Part shown: one piece after another, positions 11,080 to 22,200 of the stretch
Layout of the letters: each line of letters opens with the position of its first letter
Position numbering within the stretch: the stretch's first letter is position 1
Assembly (NCBI RefSeq): GCF_022682495.2
Contig: NC_071397.1
Location: forward strand, 8,399,082-8,463,081
Reading direction: 5' to 3'
DNA from: Desmodus rotundus
Lineage: Eukaryota; Chordata; Mammalia; Chiroptera; Phyllostomidae
DNA length: 64,000 nt
The notes under the pieces: generated by a model
Seen by the model: the letters and a program-made list of their open reading frames with translations, nothing else
Database searches by the model: none
What the model was told of the DNA's origin: nothing
Translations under genes and position numbers: made by a program

Positions 11080-12529
11080 TCTACATTTAACACTGGTACC
11101 TCCCTTGCCCTGGCCTTTTTGTCAACTTTGTGAACAGAGACAGCATTGGACCTGCTAAACTGCAGGCCCCAGGGTCTCCAGACAAGTAACCTCAGAGATC
11201 AAACACTGCACTCCCTGTGGTTACTGCCTCTGAGCTGCTAGGCTCTCTTAGGCAGGAAAATAGATGCACTGGGATGAACAGTTTCCATAAGAAGTCCTTC
11301 TCAGAAGACATGAATTCCCTTAGCATATCTTCTGATGGACTCAGAATTAGGAGATCAGAGAGAAGCTCTCTGGGTTCAGTGCCAACCTCCTGGAGGCTTC
11401 AGACAGAGCAGTTGTTCTCGGGTTAATGAGGAAGTCCTTGTATGGTGGCAGTGGGATGCAGATGGGACAGAGTGGTTGCAAGGGGTGGCTGTACCTTAGC
11501 ACTCAGGTACCTTTTTTCACAGTAGTGGGGTAAAGTTATGCTGATTGTAGGAATATGTTTTCCTAGCACAAGATGAATTGTGTGTTGGAAGGTGTGTTTG
11601 TTCTTGAGGAATTTGACATGAAATTGGCCTTGGCCATTGCTGAGTTAGAATAAAAAGATCCATTGTTTTCTCCCCACTGATGGGGGAGTCTTCCATTTTA
11701 GAGCCAAAGGAGGTAGAAAATTGGAAAGTCTTGATTTAAATCTGTTGGATTTTGCAAGACACAGGTGGGCCTGGACACCTATTTCATTGGTGATCATGAA
11801 GGACTCAGAGACGCAGACCTAGAGAGGAAAATGAGAGCAGGGTGGGGAACTGAGAGTGCACATAGGGGAGAGCCTCCAGAAACCTAAATGGTGAGGTCTT
11901 GTCACCCCACTATTGCTGGTCCTTGTGTGATACAAGGAAAAGAGGCATTTAGGGGCATTATAGCCAGAACTCCTGGCTATTCTCTTCTATATGGGGCTTA
12001 GTCTTCAGTAAAGGAACTCTTTAGTTTTTGTTCCTGCCAGCAAGTGGTGACACACTACTCATGTGGCCTCATTCCAGACACATACTTCTCTGCCTTCCCA
12101 GAGTTGTTCTGAAGATCTAGGGGTGACACAACTGATAGACAAATGATATTCTCTATCAGTCCTATCCTTTGAATCCTGTCTGATCCTCCCACTATTGTCC
12201 CAGGATGCTGCATTCTGGTTAACTTGGTTTTTTCTTCCCAAATATGGATTTCTCACTGTGGTACCATGTCTTCTCCTCATTCCAAGGTTTTCCAACACCC
12301 TTTTCTTGGAGTGTTGGAAAGGGCCACAGATAAAGGGAGAAATCCAAACACCTGATTCTGGAAGAAAGGAAGGCCCCATAGGCTAGGAGAGCAGGATGCT
12401 TCTGTAGTGCAGCTCTGTCTGGGTCAGGTCACAGTGCTGTGGTCCAGGGCGAGGACCAAGACAGATTCAGCAGCTATGCCCTTTTGCTTCACGACCCCCA
12501 CAAGACAGTGAGTGACAGTGAAAAGTATT
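11080..12529. other. No gene or recognisable repeat seen
   Basis: This stretch lies past the end of TREM1. Open frames are short and show no family similarity. A small piece near 12290-12320 (TTCCAACACCC and GTGTTGGAAAG) can form a local hairpin. Confidence 0.4.
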
Positions 12530-12546
12530 GGACTCTGTGTTTATTT

Positions 12547-12748
12547 TTTTAAGATTTATTTATTTATTTTTAGAGGGGGGAAGGGAAGGAGAAAGAGAGA
12601 GAAACATCAATGTGTGGTTGCCTCTCGCACACCCCCCACTGGGGACCTTGCCCAAAACCCAGGCACGTGCCCTGACTGGGAATCAAACCAGCGACCCTTT
12701 GGTTCAAAGGCCAGCTCTCAAGCCACTGAGCTACACCAGCCAGGGCAG
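12547..12748 (-). mobile_element. Ves SINE in the TREM1 3' flank, with target duplication
   Basis: The plus strand reads the element backwards, from AAGATTTATTTATTTATTTT to ACACCAGCCAGGGC. It is flanked by GGACTCTGTGTTTATTT (12530-12546) and GGACTCTATATTTATTT (12748-12764), a 17-base duplication with two differences. Confidence 0.9.
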
Positions 12749-12757
12749 GACTCTATA

Positions 12758-12763
12758 TTTATT
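12758..12763 (-). promoter_or_regulatory. Candidate TREM1 polyadenylation signal AATAAA
   Basis: On the minus strand AATAAA lies about 285 bases past the TREM1 stop codon, immediately before a Ves SINE. The hexamer is part of the SINE's target-site duplication, so a second copy (12540-12545) lies on the other side of the SINE. Whether either is used cannot be told from sequence. Confidence 0.35.
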
Positions 12764-13046
12764 TAATGGAAACCCTAAGCTGCTGGTGGAATGGAGGCCC
12801 GGGGGATATTAGGGACTGTATTTTCTCTTCTGATGGGGCAAAGCACACACCCAAGGTTATTAGTGAAATGAGGGGAGTCAGCAGGCCAGGAAGGTGGGAT
12901 CCTGAGCCTTAGAAATAACCTGTGTTACAGATTCAGCTCAGGCATTGCCCACCCCTCCTTTCTGTCCCCTTTCACACTCTTCTTCTAGCACAACTGCGAG
13001 GTGGACATGGATGGAGGTCACAGGGCATTCTTGTGGGTTCATGGGC

Positions 13047-13152
13047 CTAGGGTCCAAATGACCTCTGTGTGACAACCAACAGCACAGTGAAGACCAGGCT
13101 CTTGGTCAGGATTCCACACACCACGATAGTGATGATAGTGATTGGAGAGATC
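13047..13152 (-). CDS. TREM1: TREM1 coding exon 4 (transmembrane segment and stop)
   Basis: The acceptor CCCCCAG (13159-13153) is followed by a hydrophobic stretch containing [18 protein letters not shown] and the C-terminus TQRSFGP, with TAG at 13049-13047. Human TREM1 ends in the very similar TLRSFVP. The lysine in the middle of the membrane segment is the DAP12-pairing residue. The length after the stop to the first AATAAA on this strand is about 285 bases. Confidence 0.93.
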
Positions 13153-16100
13153 CTGGGGGAGAGAGGAGACTTAATGCTGCTGCTGGCAATGGCACTGCTT
13201 CACTCTTGAGTTTCACTCTACAAACGTTCTTCACATCACTTACTTTATCTTATAGGTTCTTCTAGAACCTTTCCCCATACTGACTGGCCCTGCGCATTTA
13301 GTGTCCCATTGCCTAAAACTGCTGATTAGAAATAGATTTACTAGAGAACATAGGGCCAGAAGAAACAGCAAGGAGAAAAGGCAGGTTGATTAAATTTCTC
13401 TTCCTTCACTGTGATGAGTAGAGAAACAGAGAGGTCCCAGAGTCAGGAAACCTGGTTCTTATTCTCAGCATCATGATCTACTTCCAGGGAGAGACCCCTC
13501 ACCTCTTTGGCCTCAGTTTCCTCATCAATCAACTGAGAAGAATCCAATCTTTATCAAAATCGCATCAGGATTTTTAATATATTTTTAGCAAAAATGATTC
13601 TAAATGTCCTGGGTAAATAAATGTCAGTAGATAACATTTTTAAAAAAAGAAATAGAGGTGGACTTCCAGCCAAGATGGAGGCATAGGTAGATACACTTTG
13701 CCTCCTTGCACAACCAAAAGAAGGACAACAAATTTTAACACAAAATACAACCAGAAATACCAGAAAATTGAACTGTATGGAAGTCTGACAACTAAGGAGT
13801 TAAAGAAGAAACATTCATCCAGACTAGTAGGAGGGGTGGAGACTGGCAGTTGGGGTGGAGAGGACACATGTCAAGGTGGCAGCTGGAAGACTGGGTGGGC
13901 AAGGCGGCAGCTGGTGGTCCCAAATTTGCATGTGGATAAACCGGGAGGAACAACTGGTGAGTGAGACAGACAACCCAGGGTTCCAGCACAGGAAAAGAAA
14001 GCCTCAAAAATCTCTGGCTGTAAAAATCAGTGAGGGTTGCAGCAGCAGGAGGAACTCCCAGTCTCAGAGGAGAGTCCGTTGGAGAGACCCACAGGGTCCT
14101 AGAACATACACAAACCCACCCACTAGGAAATCAGCACCACAAGGGCCCAATTTGCTTGTGGGAAGCGGAGCAAGGGACTGAAAGCCCGCAGAGAGCTGAA
14201 CAGGCAGCATTGTTCCCTCTATGACCTCTGCCCCACATACAGTACCACAACACAACATAGAGGGTTGCCCCACCCTGGTAAATAACTAAGGTTCCACCCC
14301 TTACAACATAACAGGTGCACTGAGACAAAGAAATATGGCCCAAATGAAAGACAAGATCAAAACTCCAGAAAAAGAACTAAGCAGCAAGGAGATAGACAAC
14401 CTATTAGATGGAGAGTTCAAAACACTGGTAATCAGGATGCTCACAGAAATGGTTGAGTATGATCACAAAATAGAGGAAAAAGTGAAGGCTACACAAAGTG
14501 AAATAAAGGAAAATATACAGAGAAACAACAGTGACAGAAAGGAAACAGGGACTCAAATCAATGATTTGGAACAGAAGGAAGAAATGAATATTCAACCAGA
14601 ACAGAATGAAGAAACAAGAATCCAAAAAAATGAAGAGAGGCTTAGGAACCTCTGGGACAACTTTAAACATTCCAACATCCAAATCATAGGGGTGCTACAA
14701 GGAGAAGAGGAAGAGCAAGACATTGAAGACTTATTTGAAAAATAATGCAGGAGAACTTCCCCAATCTGGCAAAGGAAATAGACTTCCAGGAAGTCCAGGA
14801 AGCTCAGAGAGTCCCAGAGAAGTTGGATCCAAGGAGGAACACACCAAGGCACATCATAATTATATTACCCAAGGTTAGAGATAAGGAGAGAATCTTAAAA
14901 GCATCAAACAAAAAGGAGACAGTTACCTACAAAGAAGGTTCCATAAAACTATCAGCTGATTTCTCCAAAGAAACCTTGCAGGCAAGAAGGGGCTGGAAAG
15001 AGTTATTCAAAGTCATGAAAGGCAAGGACCTACATCCAAGATGACTCTATCCAGCAAAGCTATCATTTAGAATGGAAGGGCAGGTAAAATGCTTCTCAGA
15101 TAAGGTCAAGTTAAAGGAGTTCATCATCACCAAGCCCTTATTATATGAAATGTTAAAGGGACTTACCTAAGAAAAAGACCAAAAATATGAACGGTAAAAT
15201 GACAACAAACTCACAACTATCAACAACTGAACCTAAGAAAACACAAAAACAAAAACAAACTAAGCAAACAACTAGAACAGGAACAGAATCACAGAAATGG
15301 AGATCACATGGAGGGTTATCAGCAGGGAGGGGGAGAGGGGAGAATGGGCAAAAAGGTACAGAGAATAAGTAGCATAAATGGTAGGTAGAAAATAGACAGG
15401 AGGAGGTTATGAATAGTATAAGAAATGGAGAAGCCAAAGAATTTATATGTACAACCCATGGACATGAACTAAGGTGTGGGGGGAATGCTGGTGGGAGGTG
15501 GGGTGCAAGGTGGAAGAGAATAAAGGAGAGAAAAAATGGGACAACTGTAATAGCATAATCAATAAAATATACTTTAAAAAGAAGAAATAGAAATGAGTGA
15601 GAACACTTGGCCTATCCAGACTCAGTAGACACGGAAATAGGTCATAGCACACATAACCTGCATGATAAGACACAAGACAGAAAGAGAAATAGGTAGCAGT
15701 GAAACAAATTGAAATCCAAAGACAGACACAATGTTATGTAAGAATTAACATCTAAGGAGCTCAATCAAGAGCCCACTACGTAGGCAAGGGTTGTTTAGTA
15801 AATAGTTTTGCGGTACCTGGATACTAGAATAAAGAGAAAGTCATCTTTTCTACAATTTCTACAACAGAAAATAATCACCCCTCCCAAAGATGACTAAAAA
15901 GATGCAAGGGGAAAAGGCACCACCTCTACCTGCAAGGAGCTCATTATCCACAGTAATAGAGAAACTACCAGTTCACATCTATTTGGGCAGGAATGTTTTA
16001 GAAATACTAAATCTGCCCTGGCTGATGTGGCTCAGTGGATTGAGTGCCAGCCTGCAAACCAAAGGGCTACTGGTTCAATTCCCAATTAGGACACATGCCT

Positions 16101-16227
16101 GGGTTGCAGGCCAGGGCCCCAGTAGGGGGCACATGAGAGGCAACTGATTGATGTATCTCACACATCCATTTTCTTCCCCTCTCTTTCTCTCTCCTTTCCC
16201 CTCTCTCTAAAAATAAATAAGATCTTT

Positions 16228-16259
<32 letters not shown>

Positions 16260-19200
16260 TACTGAATCCTTGGAGGCCAGCCGGCGGAGACCCTGCTTCA
16301 ATTCTGCCTTATGGACCACACTGCAGATTATTTCTGATCGCTGGGAGAGCATTTGGCAAGACATGTGCAGAGCAATAAAAATGTTCAAATTCTCTTAATA
16401 GTAATTTTGTTTGCATAAATTATTCCAAAGAAGAAAAAGACATCTGCAAAAATATGTCCAGCTCAGAGTTAGTACTATAAAAAAAAAAAAGGGAAACAAT
16501 CTCAACATCTCCAAACAGGCACATGATTATGTAAGTTAGTTTTTCCATTGATACAAAAGTATGCACAAATTGAAATTAGAATTACAACGACTAGGTAGCA
16601 GCATCAAGAAGAGTTTTAGCATGGAAAAATAATGAAAATATTTAGAATCACTATTGTGTTAAAATACATATAAATGTGAATAAACATTGGAATTCAGCAA
16701 AGGTGCCATTTCCCTCCCTTCTCTGGCATGAGAGGAAACAGAGGGTGAATTGGGGAGAGTGGAGGTCTCACTGCCATCCTCCTCCTAACTCTAGCACCAC
16801 CTCCTTCCTCCCCTGGGAAGTCCTACCAGGTGACTTAAGCCTGCTCCTGTGCCGCCCTCTCCCCCCTTACATGGACTGGGAATCAAGGGCTAGGTGTCTA
16901 AACCAGCCCCCTCCTCCAAAGACCTGGAAACCGTACCTAATGACATCTGTCCCATGTGTGGAGTTGACTCTCAGGTCAGGAGTAGAGAGGATGGCAGTTG
17001 ATGTGGACCAGGGTTGAGTCACAGTGCTTGGGCTGATAGGCCTAGTCTTGGGCTTGTCCCGGTCCTGGGTGGTGATGGGAGAAAGGGTGGGTCTCTCAGC
17101 CATGTTGTCGGTAATATTACTGTCTGAGGCAGGATCTGCAAGAAGACACATTGGATGGGTGGGTGGATGGATGGATGGATGGATGGATAGATGGATGGGT
17201 GGATGGATGGATGGATGGATGGAAGGATGGATGGATGGATGGATGGATGGATGGATGGATGGATGGATGGATGGGTGGATGGGTGGATGGATGGATGGAT
17301 GGATGGATGGATGGATGGATGGATGGGTGGATGGGTGAATGGATGGATGGATGGATGGATGGATGGATGGATGGATGGTACGGTAAATGGAGCTGAGGAG
17401 GGACATGAACATGAACAATCATGAAGCAAGGTTTTCTTTTGCTGAGATTAAAAAAAAAATGTGTGGGGCCAGCCTGGGTCAGAGAGAGGAAAAAGGAAAG
17501 GAGGAAGGGAGGAAGGGAGAGAAGGAGGAATTCTCTGTTCATGTCATTAGAAATGCACTTGCCTGCTATCCTTCACCAATCCATATGCCCCACCTTCTTC
17601 ACAAACAAGTCCCTGATTACTCTAGCTTTTACCATTCACTCTGCCTTATACTCATCTATACCCATGGCATATAGCTTCATAAGTCGTTTTTTATTGATAC
17701 GTTTATTGCATACGTAACCTTGCCTTCCTTAGGCTTAGGATTCCTCAGGTGCTAGGAACTTGAACTTATCTCTTTCCTCTGCCTTCATTAATTTGTCAGA
17801 TCAACATCTGCTTTGAGCCTACTGTGTGCCCCACACTACATTAATCACTTGGGGATACGGAGCTGAGCAAGGCACAGGCTTCTCCCTGAAGGCGCTCAGA
17901 GATCAATAGGGGAGACATAGGTAAACTGGCCACTGCCACCCAGGGAGATAGTGTTGTCCATAAGAGGGGCTACAAAGCGAGCTCTGGAGCCTTACTACCC
18001 AAAATGGGAGCCATGGACCACAGCATCAACATCGTCTTCAAGCAGATCAGAGATGCAGAATCTCGGTCCCACCCCAGACCTCTTGAATCAGTCTGTATTT
18101 GAAGTAAGATCCCCAGGTGGTCTGTGCCCTCAGTAAGGCCTAAGAGGCACTACTATGTAAGCACTTAGGAGGGCTGTCAAATGCATCTTTGGGAGGGGAA
18201 GAGTGGATCCCAGAGGCTTCCCAAGCAAATGGCTACGTAGAGACCTGAAGAATCTCATCCTATAAGAGCACCCCAAATTAGGCTCTGTCACACAAGAGGA
18301 ATCCCATACATAGAAACCACTTTCACTGTTGGAACAAATGCCTCTCAGAGACCTCAAATGAATGACGTGGAGCTTCTGGGAGAAAGACAGACTACTAGAA
18401 ATCCTGACCCACAGCTCTGCAGTGCTACCACCACAGCCCCTACCCACCACCCAGCCTGGCTCTCCCCGTCCTCTACCTCCCAGCCCCTGGTCACTCACCC
18501 TTTTTCACCACCAGGCGGATAGGATAGTGCAACACTAAGGGTTCTCTGGGAGGCTGGTAGATCACACACTGATATAATCCCGAGTCTTCCTGTCGAAGGT
18601 CAGTCATTTGGACAACCAGTAAACCTTCACTGGGGATGTCTTCTAGGAAGTACCTCCCCACCCGGACTTCATTGGTCTGCCCTGAGCTCTTCTCTGTCCT
18701 TGCCAGTGTCAGAGGCTTGTCTCCTACCAGCTTCTGCCACTCCTTCTGGCTGCTGTGGTACATTCTTACGTTGAAGGGACAGTTCACTTGCAGGGTCTGC
18801 CCCTCTATTCGTTCCTCCTCGATCTCCATTGATTTAGCTACATCTTGAAGTTCTGTAAGCAGGGAATCAAAGTTAGGCTCTGTAAGAAATAGCTTCCCTC
18901 TCTTTGAAAAAAAAAAAAAAAAAAAAGACTGCGGAACCACCTCCTTTTCTTGTTGAACTACCCATTTTTCAGACAAGATCCTTATGGTCTCCAGCAAAAA
19001 GACAACTTTCTCTGCAAGCCAGCCCCAGACCCCAGGTCTTTTCACTGTGGGTAGTAGTGTGTGTTTGTTTGCTTGTTTGTGAACACAGAGTGAAGAGTGG
19101 AGGTGCAGACATGATACTAGCAGACAGTGACTCCTTTGAACAGCTAAAGGAACATCATCTAAGTCAGGAGCAAGAGATCAGTTCAAGAAACTATGGGAAA

Positions 19201-22200
19201 ACCAGTAAGGAAACCATCTTGAGGACGTGGTGGACATAGATATCTGACTCTCTGGTATGCCTCTATGCCTTCCTAGGGTATCAAAGCACCTCTTTCTCAG
19301 GGGACCAATCCTATGTGTCTTTACTGATAGGGCTGCCCACACTCTCAAGGGTGGACAGGTGACACAGGCTTAGCCAATTAAAGATCCCTATCACCCTGGC
19401 CACTCTGGTTGCCTTAACAATGGGCACATGGCTGGGGCTGAGCCCACTGGAATGCTCCCTGAGACTGCTGTAGCTATTAAGAAGAATGCTCTTTCTTTTT
19501 TTTAATATGTTTATTGATTATGCTATTACAGTTGTCCCATTTCCCCCCCTCACTCCACTCCATCCTGCCCACCCCCTCCCTCCCACATTCCCCCCCTATA
19601 GTTCATGTCCATGGGTCATACTTATAAGTTCTTTGGCTTCTACATTTCCTACACTATTCTTACCCTCCCCCTGTCTATTTTCCACCTATCATCTATGCTA
19701 CTTATTCTCTGTACCTTTCCCCCCGCTCCCCTCCCACTCCCCTATTGACAACCCTCCATGTGATCTCCATCTCTATGGTTCTGTTCCTGTTCTAGTTGTT
19801 TGCCTAGTTTGCTCTTGTTTTTGTTTTAGGTGTGGTCGTTAATAACTGTGAGTTTGCTGTCATTTTTACTGTTCCTATTTTTGATCTTCTTTTTCTTAGG
19901 TAAGTCCCTTTAACATTTCATATAATAAGGACTTGGTGATGATGAACTTCTTTAACTTGACCTTATCTGAGAAGCACTTTATCTTCCCTTCCATTCTAAA
20001 TGATAGCTTTGCTGGATACAGTAATCTTGGATGTAGGTCCTTGCGTTTAATCTTGGGTAATGTAGTTATGATGTGCCTTGGTGTGTTCCTCCTTGGGTCC
20101 AGCTTCTTTGGGACTCTCTGAGCTTCCTGGACTTCCTGGAGGTCTATTTCCTTTGCCAGACTGGGGAAGTTCTCCTTCATTATTTCTTCAAATAAGTTTT
20201 CAATTTTTTGTTCTTCCTCTTCTCCTTCTGGCACCCCTATAATTCGGATGTTGGAACGTTTCAAGATGTCCTGGAGGTTCCTAAGCCTCTCCTCATTTTT
20301 CCGAATTCTTGTTTCTTCATTCTTTTCTGGTTGGATGTTTCTTTCTTCCTTCTGGTCCACACCGTTGATTTGAGTCCCAGTTTCCTTCCCATCACTATTG
20401 GTTCCCTGTACATTTTCCTTTGTTTCTCTTAGCATAGGCTTCATTTTTTCATCTGTTTTTCGAACAGATTCAACTAATTCTGTGAGCATCTTGATAACCA
20501 GTGTTTTGAACTGTGCATCCGATAGGTTGGCTATCTCTTCCTCGCTTAGTTGTATTTTTCTGGAGCTTTGAAGTGTTCTGTCATTTGGGCCTTTTTTTTT
20601 TTTTTTTTTTTTTGTCTTGGCGCGTCTGTTACTTAAAGGGGCAGAGCCTTAGGTGTTCACCGGGGCGGGGTAACGCTGGTCGCTGTGCTGTGACGCTGTA
20701 TGTGGGGGAGGGGCCGAGAAGGAGCAATGGCGCCCACTTCACTCTCCTCTGGATTTCAATCTTTCACCCCTCTACCCACAATCAAACTGGGCCCCTCTGG
20801 TGCTGGTTCCCGAGTGGGTGGGCTTGTGCACACTCTAGGCCCCTGTGGGTCTCTCCAACGACCTCTCCCGTGAGGCTGGGAGTCTCTCCTGCTGCCCCAA
20901 CCCCCACGGGCATTTTCAATCAGAGGTTTGAGGCTTTATTTCCCCGAGCTGGAGCCCTGAGTTGCACGCTCTGCTTCAATCCCCGCCGTTTGTCTGGTTC
21001 ATCTGTGCGCGAATGTGGGGCCGCGGGGTGCCACCCGCTGCTCTGCCTGCCCCTTTCTCCGCCACTCTGAGTCCGGCCCTCTCGGTTTATCTGTGTGCGA
21101 ATGTGGGGCCGCAGGGTCTGCCAGTGGTCAGACCGCCTGCCCCGTTCGTCCCACACTCCGCCAGTCTCAGTCCCGCCAGGGCAACGCGAGTCCTCTCCGC
21201 TCCGGTGCCTGTCTCCGCCCCTCCTACCAGTCTGGATGAATGTTTATTTTTTATTTCCTTGGTGTTGGACTTCCTTGCCGTTCGATTTTCTGTCAGTTCT
21301 GGTTGTGGGAGGAGGCGCAGTGTGTCTACCTACGCCGCCATCTTGGTTCTCAAGAATGCTCTTTCTTGCTGGAGTTGATATGTCAGTGGGATATGAAACT
21401 TCAATTGCTATATTTCTACTGGGGGCAATTTTCCCTCCCTGGGGACGTTGGGTAATGCCTGGAGACATTTTTGTTTGTTTAACTGGGAGCACAGGGTGCT
21501 ACTGGAATCTAATTGGTAGGGGCCATCGTACAATGCACAAAACAGCCCATAACAAAGAACCATTCCACCCAAAACGTCAATAATGCCAAGGCTGAGAACC
21601 CTTGGGTTATACTGTCAATAGTTGCAATCATACTCTTAGAGGCTGAAACAGATTAACCACCTAGAATTGGGGGTGATCTGGTCCAGTTGAAACAAAGCTT
21701 GCTAGCAGGAGGCCCAAGTAAAATGGAAGCAACAAGATCCAGGTCTATGTTTTCAAATGGACACAACAGGGACTACAGTTTATCCACTCAGACCTGGGGT
21801 ACCTTCCTCCATGGAACACCAAACATTAGCTGGACAGTAATGCTGAATTAAATTGCAGTTTAGGCTATCAGTACCTTACAGCTACTTCTGCTGCTATTGA
21901 TACTATTGCTGCATACATACACTTTCATCCTGAGCAGTAGCTCTGACAGTACACACCATCGAAAAATGACAACAGCTGCCCCTTCGATGGGGTCCCTAGG
22001 CTCATCATAGCCCACCTCTGTGCCCCCCTCAGGATGGGCCAAGAGCTCTAGCAGGCCTCGCTACTTCAGCCTGACCTTGGGAAGACCCAACTCAAGGACT
22101 CTCAAGGATTTTGAGAGTGAAACCAGGCTTGAAGGCCAGTTCTTCTGGGATCAGACTCCAGTTTCTAAGGAAACCTTGAAAACAAAATTCCTGGTGACTC

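Noticed and set aside
16867..17542. Long frames with IHPS or DGWM repeats
   Set aside because: These are translations of the GGAT microsatellite. Only the part at 16937-17135 on the minus strand is a real exon (TREM1 exon 3).
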